From: Flabesymbios commensalis
Taxonomy: Eukaryota > Annelida > Polychaeta > Terebellida > Flabelligeridae
Reading direction: 5' to 3'
NCBI GenBank assembly: GCA_964017125.1
Contig: OZ024912.1
Span: 61,222,107 to 61,286,106 of the forward strand
Length of the DNA: 64,000 nt
This document shows positions 47,937 through 58,915 of this stretch, one piece after another (the stretch's first letter is position 1; every line of letters begins with the position of its first letter). The notes below the pieces were generated by a model. The model did not search any database. It was not told the origin of the DNA and saw only the letters and a list, made by a program, of their open reading frames with translations. The translations under genes were made by a program, and so were the position numbers.

Positions 47937-48034
47937 GGTCCTCCCCGCTGGTATGAGGCATTTTTAGGAAATCCCTCGGGACCTCCTCGACGTCGTTTCT
48001 GGGGGTCTTGTAAACAGCCATATGCTACATGCTA
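47937..48034 (-). CDS. Putative internal exon, possibly LSM6 5' leader; coding status unclear
   Basis: On the minus strand TTTTTTTTCAATTTCAG precedes 48034 and CTCAAG/GTAAGG follows 47937, a strong acceptor and donor 98 bases apart. Read from the first acceptor all three frames meet a stop; from the overlapping TAG acceptor three bases on, one frame is open (AYGCLQDPQKRRRGG...). An ATG at 48021 also opens a frame to the donor (MAVYKTPRNDVEE...). I recognise neither peptide. On the same strand, 12.5 kb downstream, LSM6 copy 2 needs an upstream non-coding exon, so I favour a 5' untranslated exon of LSM6. Confidence 0.35.
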
Positions 48035-48410
48035 CTGAAATTGAAAAAAAATCAGCTATATACTACTACACATGAAATAGGAAGTGAGCTTAGTATAAGT
48101 CATTGACTTCATTTCACTTCCTTTCAAACAATAATTTGTGCCAATATAATGAAAGGTGTCTTACTTTTATTTAGTTTTAAGGTCACTGTATAAGTTGATA
48201 TTTTTGTATTTTTGTTTGAATCAACTATTTTGATTTGATTTGATTTGAAATTATGTGCAGTCTATGTCAATAAAGCCGTAAAGTGTAGTAAAGCAGCAAT
48301 TTAATTACTACTACTATACTATGTCAATAGAACAAAAGCTATCTAGTTTCTAAAAATCAGTCAATCTACCACCATCTATACAGTAGGCTATACATAAGGC
48401 TATCTGTATC

Positions 48411-48520
48411 CCAGTAAATACAGAACTTAACGTAATGCTGTTGTAATGTTGGACCACCGTCAACGACGCTGGCCCAACACTGTGCAAACATTGCATCAAC
48501 GCATAGGGTTTATTTGGATC
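48411..48520. mobile_element. CAGCAAACAC-type palindromic MITE, diverged
   Basis: CCCAGTAAATACAG at the left, AATGTTGGACCACCGTCAACGACGCTGG in two halves in the middle, CATAGGGTTTATTTGG at the right. Confidence 0.65.
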
Positions 48521-48945
48521 GAACATGGGAGGCGGTGTAATTAGCTAGCGTAGCATATATCGCAGGCTAGGGGTTTGGGCTCGGGGGTTTGGGGCATAAA
48601 CAAGGTATTTTTTTAATATTAAAACTAAAAAATCATTATTTGACTACCCTACCCACGAAGGCTGTATCATATGTAGGCCTACAGCCACGTCATTAATTTC
48701 AATGTAGATGCACAATCATCTAAATATTTAATGATTGCTGACATTCGCTGGCGCACGGCCAGATACAAACTCACGTTGCAAATTCGCTACATATTATACC
48801 GGGAATGTTATACCAGCCATACACAGGTTACGTTTGTCACAGGCCGGCCATATACAGAACATACGCAAGTCGTAGACTGAGATTCTCCAACATTGGCTGA
48901 ATGGCATATCTTGCTGGGTCATAGGCCTATGTAGGCTAGAGGTCA

Positions 48946-49055
48946 TACGCATTAACCATTAAACGTTAAGCCAATGTTGTTTCAATGTTGCGCCACTGTC
49001 AGCGACCCTTGCCAACATTCAAACAACATTGGATTAATGTCTCGTGCCTGGTGGT
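48946..49055. mobile_element. CAGCAAACAC-type palindromic MITE, diverged
   Basis: Middle CAATGTTGTTTCAATGTTGC and GCCAACATTCAAACAACATTG; ends reduced to TTAACCATTAAACG and CTCGTGCCTGGTGG. Confidence 0.6.
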
Positions 49056-49059
49056 ATAT

Positions 49060-51700
49060 CTTGTTTGTATATGAATATAACTAAATATATTAGTATTAGC
49101 GCCTAATTATTAATGCTATAAACAGCATCCGCGGTTTCAGAAGATGGTTTTCTATGGCTAGATTAAACATTTTATTGCAATATAATATAATTTGTTGGCT
49201 CAACATTTGGCCAACGATGCAGATATCTGTCATTGCAACCCAGCAAACACGAGAGTCATATTAAAATGATCCATATTCAAATGACATGTTCGATTTTAAG
49301 ATGGTGATATTTCAAGCTGATCGATTAGACTGATATTTTAGTAGTTGTCATTTTATTCACCTATTATCATCCACCAAGATAGCGATGTTTTTTTATGAAT
49401 TTACAGGCCTATGTACTGGACAGGTTTATTTATTGTAGGCTTAAGTGGTGCTGATCTAGAATATATGCTGAATACCAACTTTTAATTTTTTTATGGTGAA
49501 TGATGCTGTATTGGAGTATTAAAAAAAAAGAAATTAAGTCAGAATAAAAAATAAATTATCACAGTAAGAACGTCAGCTAGACTGTCAGATAAAACTAATT
49601 CATGAAAGAAAGATATTTAAATTTGTATTTATGTTTACCTATTTTTAGGTGTGTAAAAATTTATTGTGTATAATTTGATGTTCTTTACAATCCATATATA
49701 GCTCCTAACATTATGATATGTCCCAATATAGCTTCAGGTGTTATATTCAATCCAAACATTTTACGCAAATGTATAGCTTTACATTGTCATTCCCTTCAAT
49801 AAAGCCAACCCTTCATCATAACTGATTCGTGCTTATATACTGCATTCATTAGTGGAGCTTCTATATAAGAGTTACACAACGTTAGGTCCTATACTAAATG
49901 ATGTGAGATTATCTACTGATAGCCCTATTATTATAAAATGTTTTGCCATCAAAACATACTTTGGTTAATACCGGTACGCTTCATATTGAAATGAAATCCA
50001 GGGAAAATGTATTGAGGAATGACTCAATAGGCCCATTCGAGTGGCTTTTTTCGTCGTCGACGTTTTTTCGTCAAAAAGGTCAGAGTTCAAAGGTCATTCA
50101 ACAAAAATTTGACGGTGAATTTTCCCGTCTCGTTTCGTCGACGACGAAAAAAATCAAACAGCCAATCGATTAGGATATAAAAAAACGTAAAAAACGTCGA
50201 CGACGAAAACAGCCACTCGAATGGGCCTGAGCTCTGGTCATTTGTTGTCATATGCCACCTGTCTTCATGCAGTTCCATATATCTTAATTTCTATCTACTA
50301 TAATAACACTTCACTCTGATATATGGGTCATTTCATCCAAAAATGTACATTTTATTAAAATACAAGTCAAATTTTAAAGTTGCCTAAAATGCTGAATGTC
50401 GTTAATTATTTACTGGAGGAGACTTTGTACTACATTAAACAGTTATTTTACCAACCTATCTCAAGAAATGTCATTTTTATTACCATTTAAAAATAAGATT
50501 TTTTTTTAGAATGATGTGCCTAATTATTACTATTTATGTTTATTGGTGGTCTGGTAAAATAAAAGAACAAGAAACAAGTGCACCAAGAATGTTTGATTCA
50601 ATAGTTCAGGCTACTGTGCAAAAACTTAGAATGATTTTTAATGTCATGGATAAACACCTGTGCTATCAATTATATGTAGAAGAACCCTTGTTTTTACTAA
50701 AAACTTTTAGGAAGTAAAATACATCTTCGACTATATAATCAAATTTTATGTCTATCACAGAGATAGTCTAGGTTGAAAAACTAGAAGAGACTGCAGATAT
50801 ATCAATATAATTCAATTATACATAGGAGCAGAATAAGTTGCAGCAACAGACTGAGAAAAACTAGTGTGAAAATCGGCATTACGTTGATAACAAGTGAAGA
50901 AATTTTTTCTGTGCGATAAAATAAAACAACAAATAATTTTGAAAAATAATTTGATGTCACGTTTTGACTAGATTAACAAAGGTGGCAACGTGAGAGTTGT
51001 CAAGTAAAATCACTTAAAGCTACAATTCTTTAAAACCTCTTTTGTGTGGTTATATTGCAAACATACTGAATCATGTTTTTAGCATGTTATATTATTGTAA
51101 AATTGACGTCAATATAAAAAATGCAAAAACCTCCCATTTACTGAATAAGAAATACAATTTTAATTAACATTGCCTAAACAATTGCACCAAACATACAAAA
51201 ATTAATTATTAGGTACATCAATACTAAAATTAATCACATCATGCAATCACAAAATTAACCATAGAAGCACAAATATAGAGTTACAACAAGCTATTATTAA
51301 AACAGTAGCTTTAATGTATACACTAGCTAAACACTTGACTGCACAAAACTTGACATCAAACTGTCCTTTTTACCTTATTTGGAACATTGCCACATTTGCG
51401 ATCAATACAAATTTACATCAAAATGACCTGAAAATTGCCCATTTTTTGTTTGTTTTTGATTATCTTCATTTTCTCGGTATGCTGTTTTTTTAATTATTCT
51501 CCTCCTATCAACATGATCAATGCAATATTTCTATCCCTCCATTCTAGCTGTAATTAAGTAGTCGTTCAAGCTTGTTGTAATCTAGCTGAGTGAGCAACAG
51601 CCCTGTGAGCTGTGAATTGAGTATCAAAGTGGCTTTGGTACCAACTTTAAATTTCTACTCTGCACTTATTTTGATGAGCTAGGGCAAATCTAACATCTTC
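49060..51700. other. No gene recognised apart from one MITE
   Basis: AT-rich. A partial CAGCAAACAC element is at 49190-49256 and the GGCCCATTCG element at 50029-50228. No exon with convincing borders was seen. Confidence 0.45.
50029..50228. mobile_element. 200-bp MITE with AGGCCCATTCGAGTGGC inverted ends
   Basis: Left AGGCCCATTCGAGTGGCTTT then TCGTCGTCGACG; right CGTCGACGACGAAAA then CAGCCACTCGAATGGGCCT. The self-complementary CGTCGACG recurs four times inside. No target-site duplication could be read with confidence. Confidence 0.85.
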
Positions 51701-51732
51701 TTACTTATCAATAAATACATTTAATTACATAC

Positions 51733-51980
51733 CTGTGATTATTGAGTTATTATGTGACATAAATCGAGCCTGAATTTAAGTAAAATACTACAATTCGCAG
51801 CAATATATTTTGCAGCAATATTTGCCGGTGCGAGACATGAGCGACATCTATGTGAGGAAAATTTGTCCCCACTTGCGCATGCTACAAACCGCTTGAAGTA
51901 AATATAAACATGAAAACACGTGCGTCTGATCACAAATGCACATGCATGATGACGTCATCGGTCGACTATGTTACCTGACT
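51733..51980 (-). promoter_or_regulatory. Candidate promoter and first exon, minus strand
   Basis: The patch 51830-51970 holds, close together, a CRE-like TGACGTCA, an E-box CACGTG and an NRF1-like TGCGCATGC, in an otherwise AT-rich, CpG-poor region. Downstream on the minus strand a strong donor CACAG/GTATGT follows 51733. With the internal exon at 47937-48034 and the acceptor before LSM6 copy 2 this makes a coherent three-exon LSM6 model with two untranslated exons. Motif hits are seen in the sequence; the promoter role and the link to LSM6 are inference. Confidence 0.35.
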
Positions 51981-52194
51981 ATATTACCTATTATCACAAA
52001 GTCTCGCCTTGACACCCCACTCCAACCGAGATCATGTGAACTCTTTAAGTGCAATTTCGAATAAATAACTGGAATATAAACATACTTTTCTTTTCTAACA
52101 ATCAACAATTTTTACAGATATGAGGCAAATATGGTAGTGAAGACGTAAACATTGTAGGTGAGTCGACAAATTGCGATTTAACTTTGAACTGGGC

Positions 52195-52592
52195 ACTGTT
52201 CAAGTCTGTGGCAGGACAGCTGCAAATAGTTGCCAAAAAGTTGGAAACGGTCGCAAACCGGTGCAAATTATCGGCAGTGATCAAAATCGTCACAGATAGT
52301 TTGAAACGGTCGCAAGTGGTCGGAAACGATCGACAATGTTCGCAAATAGTTGCAGATAATCACAAACGGTCGCAAATGTTTTTAATGTTACAAATTTCCA
52401 AAATGTTACAAAAGTCCCAAATGTCCAGAGTGCCTAAAATGTTCGAATGGTCCAAATTTTCTAAGTGTTTCAAATGTTTCAAATCTTCCATATGTTGCAA
52501 ATGCCCCAAATTTTCTAAAGTTTCAATTGTTCCAAAAGTTCCCAATGTTTTAAATGTCCCGAAAGGTCCTAGTGTTCCAAACAGTCACTAAA
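52195..52592. repeat. Array switching from 10-base to 9-base units
   Basis: The first half is a run of 10-base units near GCAAACGGTC / GCAAATAGTT; after about 52375 the units become 9 bases near AAATGTTCC. Because 9 is a multiple of three, the second half gives a long open frame of KVPNVLNVPK-like repeats, which I do not regard as a gene. Confidence 0.85.
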
Positions 52593-52954
52593 AGTCAACG
52601 TCTAAACTTTACTGTTACGGTACTTGAAAAGTCACAGTAATTTCTAGTTGAGCATTACTTTTTCTAACCACTTCTGGCAAATAAAGATTTTTTTTTGTAA
52701 AACCTTATGGTAATCCTCTACTCGCTAATTGTGACTATTTTTTAATACATTTTATCAGCGAGTGAAAAAAAACTAAAAAAACATGCTAAATTAAAAAAAA
52801 AAAAATTGATACATTCTTTTCTAAAAACTGTTTGAATATGTGGAAGGTGACAAAATGCACATAGTGGCACATTTAACATTGGACATTGGCATTTGAAAAT
52901 AAAATTTGCTGAAAGTTGGGGGGGAATAAAAAGAAGGTATAATGACAAGGTGCT

Positions 52955-53191
52955 ATCCCTGCAAACACTGTATGTAATATAACGTTCGTTAAGGTCCCGG
53001 TTTCGTCATGCATGGATGAACGTAACGAAGACGTAGTCATAATAACCTTAACGTCCCCAGAACGTCCCAATAACGTTACATTTATGCTCTACGTTCTAAT
53101 GACATCAATGGGAGGTCAAAGAGTTACGTCTTAAGTACGAATGCTGTACGTTGTGGGGACGTTATTACAACGTAGAATTGTTTGCAGGGAT
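52955..53191. mobile_element. 237-bp MITE with ATCCCTGCAAACA inverted ends
   Basis: ATCCCTGCAAACACTGT at the left and its near complement AATTGTTTGCAGGGAT at the right. The interior has repeated AACGT / ACGTT words. The tips resemble those of the CAGCAAACAC family, which suggests a common transposase. Confidence 0.8.
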
Positions 53192-54890
53192 CTGACTAAA
53201 ATGTAAAAGTTTTAATTTTATAAAGTAGAAGAGAAGAAGAAAAAATTAGACATATCATGCATGATAACATTCTGTGTAGGTTAATTGACAGAAATGTCAC
53301 CTTCCAATTCATAAGCAAATGATCTATTTGACCATGGCATCGGAGGAGGTCCTGCTGACAATAATAGTATTTCTGTTTGCATATTTTCATCACTAATAAC
53401 TATAATCACTTCAGGTCAAACATTCTACTATTTTTCTTGTTTACTTGGTTTGGTATGCGTCTAAAATAGATGATCTGACAATAAAAGGGAATCAAAACTA
53501 TCTTAAAAACATTTTGGAATAAGTAGCAGACCATGTTGTAAGAACAGTTGACTTGGTCACTTCTTTAGACATGTATGAATTGGTAAAATGTATTTGAGAC
53601 GTATTTTATTAGGCATATCATGATTTTTAATTTTACAAAATGTAATAAAAGAAACATTTTTCATGGGGGGTATTTTTCGTAATTTATGATACTGTTCTGT
53701 GTTCAATTCATCCAAGCCCCTTCATTTAACACATCTTAAATTATTTGATCTGCTAAATGATAATATAAAAAACGTGATGTACCTAAAAATGTGTGTCTTA
53801 AAATAAAAAACCTGGCAATTCACCTTCAACTATATGCTGCTGATATCTCTTTTAATCTCTTTTAATAATTTCACATCCAATGTATATCTATCTGTATGCC
53901 TATTGAAAATTATGATCAATTTTGTTATACAAGTAGGCTCTATGCATGATTGAATATTTATTGAGCACATCACATGTGAATGAGCATAGAGCGATTAAGA
54001 AAAAACTGTAAATTGTTCGTACATGTCAATAGTTGAAAAAACATTGACCCATATCAAGATAACTTTTGCAGAACACTTTTGTTTGACAGCTAACGCTAAA
54101 TATTTTAAAAATATAACCATTATATTTGCATTTAAATTACAATTTTTTTTAATTTAAGGCCAAAAACATTCAATGCTTGATAAAGTTCTGATTTTCAAAG
54201 GTCGATAACATAACATATCATATTATATATGTAACCATATATGTATTTTCTGAGCCTGACATATCAACTGAATTTAAAAATGACAGTCAAGTGTTTTATT
54301 TGACACACATATCCATGATATGGGCGGAATGATAAAACGGGACATTTCGTAAAAAATGTATGGAGAATAATTGTCAACATTACATTTTGGGTTGATATGA
54401 GTGACCTATAATTATGTGGGCCTATGTCACTTTATGTGGCATTTAGGAAATCCAAGTGGAATACTTATGCCTACCATGTTTAGAAATACCCTCGTGATTT
54501 GTCACGTGACCAGTTGGCGCACCTTTCAAAAGAAAGAAGGTAGAAGTTGGTTTCTTTATTTATTTAATGACTTTATGGGGTTCGACTCATAGTCAATAAT
54601 GTTATGTGATCAGTATAGGGGTCTACTCTTGATCCCTCTACATAAATTAGTCTATACTATAATTTAAATTAAATGCGAAGATAGGTTTAAGTTGAACTGA
54701 AGTTGATTCAAACAAAAACCCCGATCCACAAAACGGGCGATAATAGAGAGTTGGTAACCCGTCAAATAAGAATATAGTCAAGAATAATAACCCTGATAAC
54801 GTTAACAGGTTCGAATCGAATCTGTTAACGTTAACGTTAATATCGAACCGTCAGGTGGGACTGTGAGCCTCTCCCACCATCCTAACTTAG
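53192..54890. other. Nothing recognised
   Basis: AT-rich sequence with no supported exon. A short palindromic GTTAACG cluster (AACGTTAACAG...CTGTTAACGTTAACG) is at about 54797-54842. Confidence 0.45.
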
Positions 54891-54891
54891 A

Positions 54892-55324
54892 CTATACCCA
54901 AAGTGGCAAAGTGTTGAAAGTCACATTAAAAGTGATCAACCAGGATCGCATGTTTTTTGCTGATTTCTCGGTCAGTTGTCAACCGATTTTCATGAAATTT
55001 TGTAACAATCATATTTCAACAGAATCCTAATATCTCTGAAAATTTCGTAAAATTATATATCGTATTTCAAAAGTTAGACCATTTGACATGTGATAAATTG
55101 AAATTACGACGCTCCTCTATAAACCTATTAAACTAATTCTAGAATTTTATTACATGTCAAATGGTCTAGCTTTTGAAATATTTAGTATAATTTTGCGAAA
55201 TTTTTACCGCTGTTAAGATTTGAATAGAAAATGGCCTTAGCAAAATTTCAAGAAAATCAGTTCAGAATTGACAGAGAAATCACCGAAAATCATGCGATCC
55301 TGGTTAATTTGACGGCGAGTATAT
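54892..55324. mobile_element. CGCCGTCA palindromic element, fourth copy
   Basis: CTATACCCAAAGTGG at the left, TTAATTTGACGGCGAGTATA at the right, with the central GACCATTTGACATGTG...ACATGTCAAATGGTC pair. Confidence 0.85.
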
Positions 55325-55329
55325 AGTTG

Positions 55330-57990
55330 GATTCAAAGTGGAAGGGGTAGTTGGAGTGTCAACATAAATGCTGTCATTGCCATTGGCAAGATAACTGGAA
55401 AATACAGTGAATGGGAAATGAGAAAAATCTGATGAATACAGTGGAATATAATGGGGAGGAGAAATAGAATGAGAAATGAAAAAATTGATTAGAAGGTGGG
55501 AGTGTCAAAGAATGATGGCATAGGAGTGGAAGTGGAAGGTGGAAAGAGTGCCAAAAGAATAAAATTAATTGGAAGACATGTGAAGAATTCAGTTGGCGGA
55601 GAAGTCAGTGGGGGGTAAGAAGTGGAAATATCCGGTGGAGTGTCAACAAAATACTGTTTTAAAATGCGAAGGTATGTGAAGAATAAGTGGAAAGAGGAGT
55701 GAGAAAAGGAGCGGAAATGATGCCTGAGAAAAGGTGTGGCAATGATGCCCAAAGAATGCAGTGGGGGAAAGTGAAAAAAAAAGAGTAGAATGGGAAGAAG
55801 ATACCTGAAGAATACTTTGAATGAGAAAAAGAGTGGAAAGTGGGTCCAGGGAGTGTAAACAGAATGATGTCAATGGGAAGGTATCTCGGCAGGTATTTCG
55901 TCAATACAGAGGAATACAATGAAATGAGAAAAAGGAGTGAAAGGGGAGAGTGTCAACTGAATGATGTCAATGGGAAGGGGTATCTCTAGAATATAGTGGA
56001 AAGAAGTGAAAAAAGTGTGGAAGTGGAAGGTTGAGTGTCAACATAATGCTGTTAGTGTGAAAGTTCTGGAGAATAAAGTGGGCGGAGGAGTGAGAACAGG
56101 AGTGAAAATGGCCTTGAGATTACAGTGGAACACAGTGGAAGGAGAAGTGAAAGGGGAAGTTGGGAGTGTCAACATACTGCTGTAAATGGGAAGTTACCTG
56201 GTGAATACAGTGCTGTAGAATACAATGAAATGAGAAAAAGAAGTAGTAGGGTCAACAGCAAGCTGTCAAAGGGAATTAGGTTACTAGTAACTGGAAGTGA
56301 AGAGAAATGAGAAAATGGAGTAGAAGGTGCGAGTGTCAACGAAATAATGCCAATGGGAAATTATCTGGAGAATACAGTGAATACAGTGATTGAGAATACA
56401 GCGATTGGTAATACAGGAAATACAGTGATTGAGAAATAAGAAACAGGAGCGGAAGGTGGAGTGTCAACAGAATGCTGTCAATGGAAAGTTATCTGGACAG
56501 TACAGTGAATGAGAAATGAGAAAAGGGAGTGGAAGGGGGTAGTCACAGTCAAGGGAATGTTATGAATAAGAAGGTGTATCTGTAGAACACAGTGGAACTG
56601 GGAGGAAAATTGAAAATGGAAGGCGAGTGTCAACATAATAACTGTTAATGGAAAGGTATCTGGAGAAAAAGTGGAAAAAAGAGTGAGAAAAGAGACAGGA
56701 AATGGTGCCTGGAGGTCACAATGAAAGGAGAAGTGAGAAAAAGAATGGAAAGGGAAGCTGGAAGTGTCAACAGAATGATGTCAATTGGAAGGTTCCTGGA
56801 GAATAAAGGAAAAATGCTTCAGGGGGGAGGGGAATCAGCTTTAGTTGGGAGTGTCAACATACTGCTGTAAATGGGAAGTTATCTGGTAAATACAGTGATG
56901 TAGCGTAACAATGAAATGAGAAAAAGGAGTAGAAGTGTCAACAGCAAGCTGTCAATGGGAATTAAGTTACTAGTAACTGGAAAATAGAGTGAAGAGAAAT
57001 GAGAAAATGGAGTAGAAGGTGCGAGTGTCAACGAAATGATGCCAATGGGAAGGTATCTGGAGAATACAGTGAATACAGTGATTAAGAATACAGTGATTGG
57101 TAATACAGGAAATACTGCGATTGAGAAATAAGAAACAGGAGTGGAAGGTGGAGTGTTAACAGAATGCTGTCAAAGGAAAGTTAGGCCAAAAAAAAATATA
57201 TGTTTGTTTCCGATTTGTTGTCATTTTAACCAGTGGGTAGGTAGGGAATTTATTTTATTTTATTTTTTATTTTATTTTTTGTCACTTCAACCAATCGGTA
57301 GGTAAGAATTTTTTTTTATTTTATTTGGCGCCAAATTCACTTCCATGCATGTCTTATCTGTACATTACATAATGATTTTTTTGTTTTTTGGACGCATTTT
57401 GACCCCCCCTCTCCTTTTTGTAACGTTTTTTAAGTTACTTTGACTACAGCCAGTAAGTTATCCCTTAACTTATGGATTTCCTAAAAAAGAAAAAAAAAAA
57501 AAAAAAATTTTTTTTTTTTTTTTTGGAAATCCATAAAATAAATTTGGGTCGCACATGTTTTGACAGGGTCGGTCGGAAATCGGAAACAAACAATATTTTT
57601 TTTTAGGCCTTATCTGGAGACTACAGTGAATGAGAAATGAGAAAAGGGAGTGGAAGGGGGTAGCCACAGCCAAGGGAATGATGTGAATAAGAAGGTGTAT
57701 CTGTAGAACACAGTGGAACTGGAACGGAAATTGAAAATGGAAGGCGAGTGTCAACATAATAACTGTTAATGGAAAGTTATCTGGAGAAAAAGTGGAAAAA
57801 AGAGTGAGAAAAGAGACAGGAAATGGTGCCTTTGAGGTCACAATGAAAGGAGAAGTGAGAAAAAGAGTGGAAAGGGAAGTTGAAAGTGTCAACAGAGTGA
57901 TGTCAATTGGAAGGTTCCTGGAGAACAAAGGAAGAATGCTTCAGGGGGAGGGGAATCAGCTTTATTAGAACTGCACACTGCAGGAAGAAT
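55330..57990. repeat. Purine-rich minisatellite with higher-order repeat
   Basis: Degenerate units of roughly 70-90 bp built from AATGAGAAAAGGAGTGGAAG, GGAGTGTCAACAGAATGCTG, TCAATGGGAAGGTATCTGG and AGAATACAGTGGA. A block of about 690 bp (from about 56160) is repeated from about 56845, continuing across the MITE to about 57960. The plus strand is strongly purine-biased and hence the minus strand gives meaningless S/F/L/P-rich frames. Confidence 0.85.
57184..57609. mobile_element. 426-bp Harbinger-like MITE with TTA target duplication
   Basis: Inverted ends GGCCAAAAAAAAATATATG..TTTGTTTCCGAT and its complement, flanked by TTA (57181-57183, 57610-57612). The paralogous minisatellite unit near 56480 has the uninterrupted GGAAAGTTATCTGG, proving the borders. 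A 3-bp TWA duplication with GG-starting ends is the known PIF/Harbinger habit. The middle contains an A-tract/T-tract hairpin flanked by ATGGATTTCC / GGAAATCCAT. Confidence 0.88.
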
Positions 57991-58492
57991 GCTTCATGAG
58001 AACTGGACACTGGGAAAAAAGCTAAGGGGGTAGGAAGATCTACTTCATGAGAAGATTGGAAAGATTGGAGGGGGGTAGTCCTAATAGTAGAGGGGGGAGT
58101 AAAGTAGAATTTATACTTAGAAGGAGGGAGGGGGGAATGGGGAGGGGAAACTGGTGGATGCTTGCCTCTCCTGTCCAGGTACCCCGCAAGGGGAAGGGAG
58201 ACATGGAGGGGTTGAGCCCTGCTTTGCAGGCCTCCACAGGCGGCTACAGAAGTATCCTGGAGCAAGCCGATCAATGTATGTACGTATGTATTAAAAATCC
58301 ATTTTAGGGGGATCATATGATGATATGGTGTTACTGATTTACTATTTATGTGGAAACTCCTCACAATATCGAATTAAAACTTCGGGTTAATATAAAACAT
58401 ATGTTTTACCATAACAATAACTTATTTTTATCCGATTAACTCTAATAGCCTAATCCCACAGATTGGATGGAATTAAATATTACTCGATATAG

Positions 58493-58915
58493 TTATAGTA
58501 AAAGTCACTTTAAATCTGTCACTTTCGCGTTGCATGTTTTTCGCTCATTGCTCAAGCAATTTTCATCCGATTCTCATGAAATTTGACAAGCGTTAGTCTC
58601 TACTCTTACGGCACCTGCCCTGAAAATTTCAGGGAAAAATATTATGTAAAAGTTAGACCATTTGACATGTAGTTTTTGCGAATTGTGACGCTCCTCTATA
58701 AACCCATTGAACGCTATCAGCTTGAATCACGAAATTCCACTACATGTCAAATGGTCTAACTTTTGAAATACTCATTCAAATTTCATGAAATTTTCAGGGT
58801 AGACGCCGGAATAGTTGGAAAGAGTGCTTGCAAAATTTCATGGAAATTGATTTAGAATTGACTGAGAAATCAGCGAAAAACACCCAATGCTGGTGGAAGT
58901 TGACTGCAACTATAA
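58493..58915. mobile_element. CGCCGTCA palindromic element, fifth copy (GTTGACTGCAACTATA subfamily)
   Basis: Nearly the same sequence as 41671-42100, including TTGCTCAAGCAATTTTCATC and GGTGGAAGTTGACTGCAAC. The two share a recent source. Confidence 0.85.

Noticed and set aside
52184-52591. 135-codon plus-strand frame with KVPNV-like repeats
   Set aside because: It arises because the 9-base repeat keeps frame; no start context, exon borders or conserved residues.
57470-58364. Two minus-strand frames of over 150 codons rich in S, F, L and P
   Set aside because: They are translations of the purine-rich minisatellite and adjacent G-runs; the composition follows from the repeat.
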